This document shows positions 20,738 through 28,142 of a DNA stretch of 64,000 nt, in pieces. Made by a program: the position numbers and the translations under genes. The stretch is from Shewanella donghaensis (lineage in GTDB: Bacteria; Pseudomonadota; Gammaproteobacteria; Enterobacterales; Shewanellaceae). The stretch spans positions 3,720,001-3,784,000 of the forward strand of contig NZ_CP041783.1 in assembly GCF_007567505.1 (NCBI RefSeq). Reading direction: 5' to 3'. Under the pieces are notes generated by a model. The model worked only from the letters and a program-made list of their open reading frames with translations, was not told where the DNA came from and did not search any database. Numbering within the stretch: the stretch's first letter is position 1; each line of letters starts with the position of its first letter.

Positions 20738-20869
20738 AGAGCCATATCCCGATCCAAACTAAAAATGGCTCGAATAAAGATAGCTTAACTCGCTGTTGTA
20801 GATGTAAAAAGTAAAAATGGTTATAATCCGCGATTGGTCTAGAGTAAAAACTCTATAAAGGGTGGTGTG

Positions 20870-22303
20870 ATGCATTATTTGGCAGTTGTTAGGCGTAAGA
20901 TTCAATGTTCTTTGATGACGTTATCGATGGGCGTGGGGTCAATACTCATCTTGCCAGTGCAAGCTGAGCCCATTCCCTTTAATCAAGCATGGCAACAGTT
21001 ATTAACTGTCAGCGACAAGTTAAAGGCTCAGTCTCAAGAGCTAAATCGCGCTGAAGCGGAACATCGTGCAGGTGAGGATTTAAGCTTGCCATCACTTAAC
21101 CTTGCAGGTAGCTATACCCGTCTCGAAAAGCCCATTGAGCTTGATTTACGAGACCTTAACCCGTTAGCATCAATAAGCCCTGGTGCATTACCGCCAGCTT
21201 TAGGTGAAGCGCTTGCTGCTATTCCAGGCTCAATGTTTGTCACCCCGTTTACAGAACAAGATATTTTTCGTGCCAGCTTGCAAGCAATGTGGCCTATTTA
21301 TACTGGTGGTCAAATTACTGCAGCGCAGGGAATTCATGCTGCTCATGTGGAAGAGAAAAAGCATCAATATTCTTTAGTTACTCGTGAGTTATTTACTCAA
21401 TTAGTTGATCGCTACTTTGCGGTAGCGGTGACTAATACTTTAGTTCAAACCAATCAACAGTTAGTAAATTCATTATTTGAACATGCATCTCATGCAGAAA
21501 AACTCGAAAAACAAGGACAAATAGCTAAGGTCGAACGCTTAAATGCGCAAGTGGCATTAGAAAATGCCAAGGTCGATTTAGGTAGTTCTAAGCGCCAACA
21601 TGAAATGGCAAAAATTGCTTTGTCTAGAATGTTGCAGCTAACTGACGTAAATCCTACGTCGGGATTATTTTCTTTAGCTTATGAGCCATCATTACCTCGT
21701 TTGAGTCAATTAACCATGACTCAACATCCTGCACTTAAATTGCTTGAAGCCAAAGAGGCGCAAGCTAATGGGCTAATTCAGCTTGAAAAAGGTAAGTATC
21801 ATCCGACTGTGTTTTTATATGGTAATTACACCCTCTATGAAGATGACAGCTTGTTTTCGCAGATTGAACCAGACTGGATGGTTGGCGTGGGCGTTAATGT
21901 GCCACTGTTTAGTCGTGATGGTCGCAGTGGCAAAGTAGAAGCGGCGCAAAGTGCCTTACTACAAGCTAAATATACTAAAGCGCAAACCCAACAAGATTTG
22001 AGTTTGCTGGTGGATCAAAGCTTCCGTCAATTACAGCAAGCAGATGAAGAAGTACGCGCTTTAAACACCTCGCTCGCTTTAGCGACCGAGAACCTCAGAT
22101 TACGTGAGCTTGCCTTTAATCAAGGTTTATCAACATCAATTGATCGTGTGGATGCTGAACTTAAACTCAGTGCTGTTAAAACAAAGCAGCTCGGGGCTCA
22201 GTATCGTTATGTACAAGCTTATGCGCGATTAATGGCTATAAGTGGCCAGTTAGAAGAATTTATCGGTCGAACTCAAATACAGGAGAATCAACATGCGGGC
22301 TAA
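20870..22303 (+). CDS. TolC-family outer-membrane efflux protein
   Basis: 477 residues from ATG 20870 (a GTG three bases earlier is also possible). AAAGGG ends seven bases before the ATG. The signal peptide ends near PVQA-EPIPF. Two OEP-type repeats are visible: long alpha-helical coiled stretches rich in Q, A, L and E (LNRAEAEHRAGEDLSLPSLN early; EKAQANGLIQ-like helices later). Typical lines are SLQAMWPIYTGGQ and VGVGVNVPLFSRDGRSG. It forms the outer-membrane channel of a tripartite exporter whose fusion protein and permeases follow in the same operon. Its stop overlaps the next gene by 11 bases. Confidence 0.9.
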   Translation: MHYLAVVRRKIQCSLMTLSMGVGSILILPVQAEPIPFNQAWQQLLTVSDKLKAQSQELNRAEAEHRAGEDLSLPSLNLAGSYTRLEKPIELDLRDLNPLASISPGALPPALGEALAAIPGSMFVTPFTEQDIFRASLQAMWPIYTGGQITAAQGIHAAHVEEKKHQYSLVTRELFTQLVDRYFAVAVTNTLVQTNQQLVNSLFEHASHAEKLEKQGQIAKVERLNAQVALENAKVDLGSSKRQHEMAKIALSRMLQLTDVNPTSGLFSLAYEPSLPRLSQLTMTQHPALKLLEAKEAQANGLIQLEKGKYHPTVFLYGNYTLYEDDSLFSQIEPDWMVGVGVNVPLFSRDGRSGKVEAAQSALLQAKYTKAQTQQDLSLLVDQSFRQLQQADEEVRALNTSLALATENLRLRELAFNQGLSTSIDRVDAELKLSAVKTKQLGAQYRYVQAYARLMAISGQLEEFIGRTQIQENQHAG

Positions 22304-23267
22304 TAAGATAATTGCAATTATCGCTATTATTTTTCTGGTTGGAATATTAGCTAATGGTTTGATGCTCGCATTTGAGCCTAAGCCAAGTGTGTTGCAGGGG
22401 CAAATAGAAGCGAGAGAATATAACATCTCATCTAAAGTGCCTGGCAGAGTTGAACAAGTTATGGTTCGTCGGGGCGATCAAGTGGCTGTTGGCGACTTAT
22501 TATTTGCCATTAACAGTCCAGAGCTAGCGGCCAAATTAATGCAAGCGGAAGGTGGCAGAGATGCCGCCCAAGCTATGCAGTTAGAAGCTGACAATGGTGC
22601 AAGGCAGCAACAAATTACCGCCTCTAAAGAGCAATGGTTAAAAGCTAAAGCTGCAACAGATTTAATGGAGACCACTTATCAACGGGTCGAGAATCTATTT
22701 GAAGAAGGAGTGGTCGCCAGACAAAAACGTGATGAAGCTTTTACTCAATGGCAAGCTGCTAAGTACACTCAACAAGCAGCGTTAGCCATGTATGAAATGG
22801 CTGCAGAAGGTGCACGCACTGAAACCAAAGCGGCAGCAGCGGGTAATGCTCGTATGGCTGAAGGAGCGGTTAATGAAGTGAGCGCCATTTTAGCGGATAG
22901 CCAAATGCGTTCACCTAAAGTGGCCGAAGTCAGTGAAGTGTTACTGCAAGCTGGCGAGTTAGCCCCAAGTGGCTTTCCTGTGGTCAGTTTAATTGATATG
23001 TCTGATGCTTGGGCAGTATTGCAATTACGTGAAGACCAATTGGCTGATTTTAAAGTGAACGATGTGGTTTCACTGACTATTCCTGCACTGAAACTGACGA
23101 CTGATTTTACTGTGGCGCACATCAGTGTGATGGGCAGTTTTGCTACCTGGAGATCGACCGAAAGTGGCCATGATTTTGATATGCGTACTTTTCAAGTCGA
23201 GCTGCGCCCTAATGAAGACATTGATGATCTTAGAGTGGGAATGTCAGTCTTACTGACATTAGATTAA
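22293..23267 (+). CDS. HlyD-family periplasmic membrane-fusion protein
   Basis: 324 residues. An N-terminal membrane anchor (IIAIIAIIFLVGILANGLMLAF) is followed by a lipoyl half (EYNISSKVPGRVEQVMVRRGDQVAVGD...), a helical hairpin around residues 75-190, then the second lipoyl and beta-barrel half (QMRSPKVAEVSEVLLQAGEL). It connects an inner-membrane transporter to the TolC-type channel. AGGAG lies upstream of ATG 22293, inside the end of the preceding gene. Related to YbhG/YhiI-like fusion proteins that serve ABC-2 exporters. Confidence 0.88.
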   Translation: MRANKIIAIIAIIFLVGILANGLMLAFEPKPSVLQGQIEAREYNISSKVPGRVEQVMVRRGDQVAVGDLLFAINSPELAAKLMQAEGGRDAAQAMQLEADNGARQQQITASKEQWLKAKAATDLMETTYQRVENLFEEGVVARQKRDEAFTQWQAAKYTQQAALAMYEMAAEGARTETKAAAAGNARMAEGAVNEVSAILADSQMRSPKVAEVSEVLLQAGELAPSGFPVVSLIDMSDAWAVLQLREDQLADFKVNDVVSLTIPALKLTTDFTVAHISVMGSFATWRSTESGHDFDMRTFQVELRPNEDIDDLRVGMSVLLTLD

Positions 23268-23305
23268 TCTCAGCATTTACAAGCCTGTAGAGGCTAGAGG
23301 CGCTC

Positions 23306-24490
23306 ATGGGAGCTCTATTACAGAAAGAATTCAAGACACTATGGAACTCACCTTGGCAATTAGCCTTGGTGACTTACATTCCCATCATCAGCATGTTGTG
23401 TTTATGGTGGTTATTTAGTGCAGGTTTACCACGACAATTACCCGTAGCAGTGGTTGATTTAGATAACAGTCAACTGACACGAACATTGACTCGCAACCTC
23501 AGTGCTAACTCCGTTATCAGCCCCAAAACTTATCCTAATCTGGCACTGGCTCAAGAAGCCATGAGCACTGCAGAGGTCTATGCGCTGGTTGTGTACCCCC
23601 ATCAGTTTAAGCATGGCTTATTAACCGGTAGTAGTCCTACCATTGATATTCGTTATAACAGCCAGTTCTTATTAGTCGGTAAGTTGTTATCGAGTCAATT
23701 ACAATTAAGTCTTGGCTCTGGGTTAATGGAAGTAGCGGGGTTAAAACAACTTTTAGGCGGTGCCAATAAAGCATCTGTCGCAGTAAATTTATCCCCTGTG
23801 ACCAGTCAAACAACGGCCTTATTTAATCGAAATAATAACTACGTCGGTTTTTTAGTGCCGCCAGTATTAATTGCATTGCTGCAGTTATTATCGATGATGG
23901 TGTTCGTTAACGCTTTAAATGCCAGTTTGCTCAAAGGTGAAGTAAAATGTTTATTGCCTGATAATTTTTGGCAATTAGTGGCCACTAAAGTCATGCTCTA
24001 TACGCCAATCATGTTGCTCCATGGCGGTTTTATTTTAGCTTGGTTATATGGCTATTTAGGATTACCCATTGCTGGCAGCTTAGGTTTGTTGGTGCTGACT
24101 CAGGTTATGATGCTAGCAGCCTTGTGGTTATTAGTCATATTAGTGGTGGTGATTATGCGAGAGCCTGCTGGCAGTGTCAGTATGGGGTCAGCGATGTTTG
24201 CGCCAGCATTTGCCTTTATGGGGATTACATTTCCGGTTAATGATATGCCGCAACTGGCGCAGTGGTGGCGATTGTTGATGCCTTCAAGCCATTATATGGA
24301 TACCCATGTGATTGTGGTCAGCTATGGCGCAGAGGCAGGGCAGGTATTACTGCAATCTAGCTCTTTTTTATATTTTTTAGTGCTACTGCCTATTTCCTGG
24401 CTATTGGTAAAAATTATTCTTCAAAAACAAGCGTCTGTTAAGTCTTCAAAACCGTTAACTGTAGCAAGTCAACAGCAGGAGGCTCGATGA
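23306..24490 (+). CDS. ABC-2 type transporter permease, subunit 1
   Basis: 394 residues. One N-terminal membrane helix (about 15-38), a large periplasmic domain starting LPVAVVDLDNSQLTRTL, then five C-terminal helices from about residue 185, with the conserved late motif GITFPVNDMPQLAQWWRLLMPSSHY. This is the ABC2_membrane_3 (YhhJ/YbhR) layout. No Walker A, ABC signature or Walker B is present in it or in its neighbours. The stop overlaps the next gene by four bases (ATGA). Substrate unknown; relatives export drugs or hydrophobic compounds. Confidence 0.88.
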   Translation: MGALLQKEFKTLWNSPWQLALVTYIPIISMLCLWWLFSAGLPRQLPVAVVDLDNSQLTRTLTRNLSANSVISPKTYPNLALAQEAMSTAEVYALVVYPHQFKHGLLTGSSPTIDIRYNSQFLLVGKLLSSQLQLSLGSGLMEVAGLKQLLGGANKASVAVNLSPVTSQTTALFNRNNNYVGFLVPPVLIALLQLLSMMVFVNALNASLLKGEVKCLLPDNFWQLVATKVMLYTPIMLLHGGFILAWLYGYLGLPIAGSLGLLVLTQVMMLAALWLLVILVVVIMREPAGSVSMGSAMFAPAFAFMGITFPVNDMPQLAQWWRLLMPSSHYMDTHVIVVSYGAEAGQVLLQSSSFLYFLVLLPISWLLVKIILQKQASVKSSKPLTVASQQQEAR

Positions 24491-25623
24491 ATTGGTTGCA
24501 ACTTTTTGTCGCTGACTTTAAAGCGCTGTTAAGTGATAAAGATATTGTACTGACGGTGTTTGGCGGTTTGTTATTTTATTCGGTGTTATACCCTCTGCCT
24601 TATTTGCATCAAGTCCCTACCGAGCAAAAAATTGTCGTGGTAGATCATGATAACTCTTCATTGAGCAGACAGTTAGTGCGTCATGCCGATGCTAGCTCAA
24701 AAATAAAAATCGTTAGCCAAGTGGCCAGCATTAATGAAGCACAGCAGTGGATTTCTAACGGAGATGCCTTTGGTTTATTGGTTATTCCAGAAGGCTTTAG
24801 GCGTAACCTACTGCTGGGTAAAGGGGCTACCTTAAGTTACGGAGGCGATGCCAGTTACTTCTTAATTTATTCTGCTGTGGCAGAAGGGTTAGTGGCAGCA
24901 GGTATGGATGCCAGTAAACAAGTGCAAATGATAGGTTTACTGGCGCGGGGTGAAAACCCACAGCAAATACAAAAAGATCTTAATTCAGTCAATTTGAATA
25001 GTGTACCGGCATTTAATCCCAGTTTAGGTTACACCCCTTATGTCGTACCGGGATTATTTTTACTCATCTTGCATCAAACCCTATTGATCGGTGCCAGTAT
25101 TTTAGGGGCAGGCCAATGGCGTAAACAGGGCTATTGGCAGCAGGTATCGCCACTGGCGTTGATCACCGCACGAATAGCCGTTTTCAGTTTAATTTATAGC
25201 TTTTTTTCATGTTTTTATTTGGGCTACTGCTACTACTTCTATAACGTTAGTGTGCAAGCAACCTTAGGCCAAGTATTACTGTTTATGGTGCCATTTATAT
25301 TATCTACCGCGGCTTGCGGGGTAGCATTAAGCTGTTTATTTGTCAGACGAGATTTACCCACTCAGGTATTATTATTAGTTTCGATGCCAATTTTATTTGT
25401 TTCAGGTTTTGTGTGGCCAGTCGCGTTAATACCTGAGCCCTTAGTGCAAGCAGCGCAAGTTATTCCTGCAGTACCTGCCATTATGGGTATGTTGCAGTTA
25501 AATCAAATGGGCGCATCCTGGGAAGCTGTTCTGCCATTATGGCTGCAGATGTGGGGACTCTTTTTACTGTTTAGTTTGTTGGCTTATATTGGGGTAAAAC
25601 GCAGGCTGTTTAGTGATACATAA
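24487..25623 (+). CDS. ABC-2 type transporter permease, subunit 2
   Basis: 378 residues, same architecture as the preceding gene: N-terminal helix (about 18-36), periplasmic domain beginning KIVVVDHDNSSLSRQLVRH, C-terminal helices from about residue 185 and a late VSGFVWPVALIPEPLVQAAQ motif. The two permeases probably form a heterodimer. It is the last gene of the outer-membrane-channel / fusion protein / permease / permease operon, followed by a strong terminator, so a dedicated ATPase is not co-encoded. Confidence 0.88.
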   Translation: MNWLQLFVADFKALLSDKDIVLTVFGGLLFYSVLYPLPYLHQVPTEQKIVVVDHDNSSLSRQLVRHADASSKIKIVSQVASINEAQQWISNGDAFGLLVIPEGFRRNLLLGKGATLSYGGDASYFLIYSAVAEGLVAAGMDASKQVQMIGLLARGENPQQIQKDLNSVNLNSVPAFNPSLGYTPYVVPGLFLLILHQTLLIGASILGAGQWRKQGYWQQVSPLALITARIAVFSLIYSFFSCFYLGYCYYFYNVSVQATLGQVLLFMVPFILSTAACGVALSCLFVRRDLPTQVLLLVSMPILFVSGFVWPVALIPEPLVQAAQVIPAVPAIMGMLQLNQMGASWEAVLPLWLQMWGLFLLFSLLAYIGVKRRLFSDT

Positions 25624-25665
25624 CAATGTATTGATTGCATTTAAGTCTATATCGTAATTGTTAAA

Positions 25666-25705
25666 TAAAAATAGGTATATTTCTAGTGATATATACCTAT
25701 TTTTG
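25666..25705. terminator. Bidirectional terminator between convergent units
   Basis: AAAAATAGGTATAT (25667-25680) and ATATACCTATTTTT (25691-25704): perfect 14-bp arms with a 10-base loop. It serves the permease gene (+) and the TPR gene (-). Confidence 0.85.
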
Positions 25706-25762
25706 TGTCTATAGAATGGCTTAATTAGTAAGCTTTGCTGTCGCTGTTGGGGATCCTCCAAA

Positions 25763-26266
25763 TTATAAGGTTCCTGTTTCTGTGTTATTTAATTCAGCGA
25801 CTAAACGGGAGAGGTTATGTTTATAAATAGGCTCATGAGTGGCCTTTGCTGCTTTTTTAAAGTCAGCTAATGCGCCAACATTATCTTTTGCAAGTAGCTT
25901 CATCACACCACGGTTATTGTATGCATAAGCACGCATTTGCATAGAAGGTAACTTATCAGCTCTATCAGCCATTTCTACCGCTTCAGTGCAAGCCTCCTCA
26001 GCAATATCAAACTTTGATAGTTTTGTATAACCAACGCAAAGGTTAAGGTTGCGAGTATATTGATCAATCACTGATGTTGCCGCTGCTTTTGTTAATGCAA
26101 TGCCTTCATCTATATCACCCGATTGAATAGCGTCGACGCCTGGTGTGTCTTCAATCAGTACCATTTTATATGAGCTTGTTTCAATTGCATTCGCCATCAC
26201 CATCACTGATGAGCTTGCTAATAGTAGACCCGCTGTTGCGATAGTAGAGAGTGTTAATTTTTTCAT
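25763..26266 (-). CDS. Exported TPR-like protein of unknown function
   Basis: 167 residues. A signal peptide (residues 1-25, MKKLTLSTIATAGLLLAS... ending in VMVMA-N) is followed by a helical domain with TPR character: LNLCVGYTKLSKFDIAEEAC and AYAYNNRGVMKLLAKDNVGALADFKKA. Two cysteines (NLC, EEAC) could form a disulfide. I do not recognise a named family. The gene stands alone between a convergent export operon and a LysR gene in the same direction. AGGAATATA precedes the start. It is probably a periplasmic scaffold or interaction protein. Confidence 0.8.
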   Translation of the reverse strand: MKKLTLSTIATAGLLLASSSVMVMANAIETSSYKMVLIEDTPGVDAIQSGDIDEGIALTKAAATSVIDQYTRNLNLCVGYTKLSKFDIAEEACTEAVEMADRADKLPSMQMRAYAYNNRGVMKLLAKDNVGALADFKKAAKATHEPIYKHNLSRLVAELNNTETGTL

Positions 26267-26396
26267 TTTATATTCCTTTATAGGTAGTAGCTCGTTGCTA
26301 CAGTGCTAATTTAGGAAAAACAGTTAATGCTGACAAACGAGAAAAATCATATCGATAAGTGAGAATTATTCACCTATCGATAATTTGAGTACCTAT

Positions 26397-27305
26397 TTAC
26401 AAAGTCTGGGGGCTAAAGCTTGCTGCTGTAAGCTTAAACTTCGCCACAACCCAATCAATCAATAATTGCACCTCCGGTTTGACTGTGTCGCTATTATTAA
26501 TGAGGAAATAGCGGTCATGACTATTTAATGTCTGCTCAAATAATGGGAATAATTGATGTTTATCAAACCATGATTGACTGATAGGAAGGGGGATTAAGGC
26601 GATGCCCAAGCCTTGCTCCGCTGCTCTTGCAACGCTGAACATACTATCAAGTTGGATGATTTGTTTTGGTTTGAATTCATCAATTCCCACACTATCTGCC
26701 CATTGGTGCCAAGCGTAAGGTCTTGCTTGATGGATAATAAGTGGAGTTTCAAGCAAGGCATGAAAACCTTTTGGTTTTAAGTGTTGGTGTAATTGTTGAC
26801 TGCAAGCAGGGATATAATTGAGCGGAAATAAATCGTTAGCCTGTTGAGGGTTTTGACGACTTCCAGAGAGAATGATTGATAAATCAGTGTTTGCAGTTTG
26901 CTTACTGCGGGTTTTAACCGTTTCTAATTTTAGGTTTATATTGGGGTATTGGGTAGACCAACCTACTAGCTGCGGAACAAAGAGTTCACTAGCAAAAAAT
27001 TCAGGCATTGAAATACTGACTTCATGCATTGTATGAGCTGTATTGAAATTATTCACTGTTTCAGTTAATTGCAGCATCAAAGGGGTCACTTGTTGATAAA
27101 AGCGCATCCCCGTTTCTGTCAAAGCTATTGAGCGAGTTTGACGAATAAATAGCTGCTGTTGAAGGTTCTCTTCTAGCTGTTTAATTTGATGGCTTACTGC
27201 TGAAGGAGTGAGAAATAATCTTTGTGCAGTTTCTTTAAAGCTTAGGCATTCGGCTGCAACACAAAAACAACGCAAACCTCGTAACGAGGTATGTAGAGGG
27301 AGCAT
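26397..27305 (-). CDS. LysR-family transcriptional regulator (GcvA-like)
   Basis: 302 residues. N-terminal winged helix-turn-helix (residues ~6-65: LRGLRCFCVAAECLSFKETA, then LTPSAVSHQIKQLEENL) and a C-terminal ligand-binding domain. The start of the HTH (SLRGLRCF, LSFKETAQRL) is like GcvA-type regulators. The gene is followed in the same direction by the TPR gene; the target and ligand are unknown. Confidence 0.92.
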   Translation of the reverse strand: MLPLHTSLRGLRCFCVAAECLSFKETAQRLFLTPSAVSHQIKQLEENLQQQLFIRQTRSIALTETGMRFYQQVTPLMLQLTETVNNFNTAHTMHEVSISMPEFFASELFVPQLVGWSTQYPNINLKLETVKTRSKQTANTDLSIILSGSRQNPQQANDLFPLNYIPACSQQLHQHLKPKGFHALLETPLIIHQARPYAWHQWADSVGIDEFKPKQIIQLDSMFSVARAAEQGLGIALIPLPISQSWFDKHQLFPLFEQTLNSHDRYFLINNSDTVKPEVQLLIDWVVAKFKLTAASFSPQTL

Positions 27306-27484
27306 TACTGATCCTATATTTGAAAGTAAATACTAGATTAGCAAAGGTTAGGCCAACTGATAATTACCTGTGGTAGCTGAGGTGGTTGCTGGATAATCTC
27401 TATTTATGTGACAGAATGTCTCTCATAAAAGTCTTTTTTGCACCAAATTAGTGCGGAAAGAACTATTTTATAAACTAAAAGTGT

Positions 27485-27505
27485 CAGGGTTCGTTATAAC
27501 GGTTT
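27485..27505. repeat. Inverted repeat, left copy, flanking a small lipoprotein gene
   Basis: CAGGGTTCGTTATAACGGTT and one more T. The same sequence with four extra bases (TTCT) occurs in inverted orientation at 28025-28049, on the other side of the 27578-27979 gene. Confidence 0.75.
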
Positions 27506-27577
27506 TAGCTTAAATAACTTTTCTTATATAAATAATTTTATTATTAGCATCATATTAGAAGAGTTGAGTTGGACGAT

Positions 27578-27979
27578 CTAAAAGTATAGGTTTTCCATCG
27601 GTTGATTATTGACGAACATTTCGCACTTATCGCCTGTACTCGATTTAGTTGATTGAATAATCCCTGCAATAGCACCAAATGCTCCGCCTTGATCTCCAAG
27701 TACTGAACCAAAGTAACACTTCCCTTCAATTTTTAAGTCGCGGTACTTACTTTTTAAGTTTTGAGTTGGCGTATATGGAGGGAAGCTTCCTTTCATTAAT
27801 GGATCACCATTAACTGAAAGCTGAAGTTTATTTTTTTCTGTATCGAAAGTACCAGCGAAAATAAGAGTTTGACCGTCAAATTCGACAGTTTTTTCTTGTG
27901 CAACAATAGGGGGTTTTGCAGCGCAAGCTGTTAATAAAATTGAGCCAGCAATTGTAGCGAAAATAGAGGTAGTACGCAT
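27578..27979 (-). CDS. Small lipoprotein of unknown function
   Basis: 133 residues. Signal peptide with lipobox: MRTTSIFATIAGSILLTAC, the acylated Cys at residue 19. Ala follows the cysteine, so outer-membrane sorting is expected. The mature part is a small beta-rich domain with FDGQTLIFAGTFDTEKNKLQL and two further cysteines (GKCYFG, DKCEMF). I do not recognise the family. AAGGATATTT lies upstream of the ATG. The gene, with its flanks, is enclosed by an inverted repeat. Confidence 0.8.
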   Translation of the reverse strand: MRTTSIFATIAGSILLTACAAKPPIVAQEKTVEFDGQTLIFAGTFDTEKNKLQLSVNGDPLMKGSFPPYTPTQNLKSKYRDLKIEGKCYFGSVLGDQGGAFGAIAGIIQSTKSSTGDKCEMFVNNQPMENLYF

Positions 27980-28024
27980 TTAAATATCCTTTTACGCGAT
28001 TTATTGATTTAAGTTAGATACTTA

Positions 28025-28049
28025 AACCGTTATAGAAAACGAACCCTGT
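28025..28049. repeat. Inverted repeat, right copy
   Basis: AAACCGTTATAGAAAACGAA followed by CCCTG: reverse complement of the left copy at 27485-27505 apart from a four-base insertion in the middle. Confidence 0.75.
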
Positions 28050-28096
28050 CTTCTTCGCATGCGAGTATACCTGAGTAGGTCGAAATATCAAAAGTG

Positions 28097-28126
28097 AAAA
28101 AGGCCTGCAATAGCAGGCCTTTTTAT
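28097..28126 (-). terminator. Terminator after the Ig-repeat lipoprotein gene
   Basis: AAAAAGGCCTGC, loop AATA, GCAGGCCTTTTT: strong stem with A/T tracts on both sides. It works for the minus-strand gene ending at 28143. Confidence 0.85.
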
Positions 28127-28142
28127 TGGAGATTATTTTATG

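Noticed and set aside
27485..28049. Integron cassette with attC sites around the small lipoprotein
   Set aside because: The repeats lack the RYYYAAC/GTTRRRY core pair of attC, and no integrase is seen.
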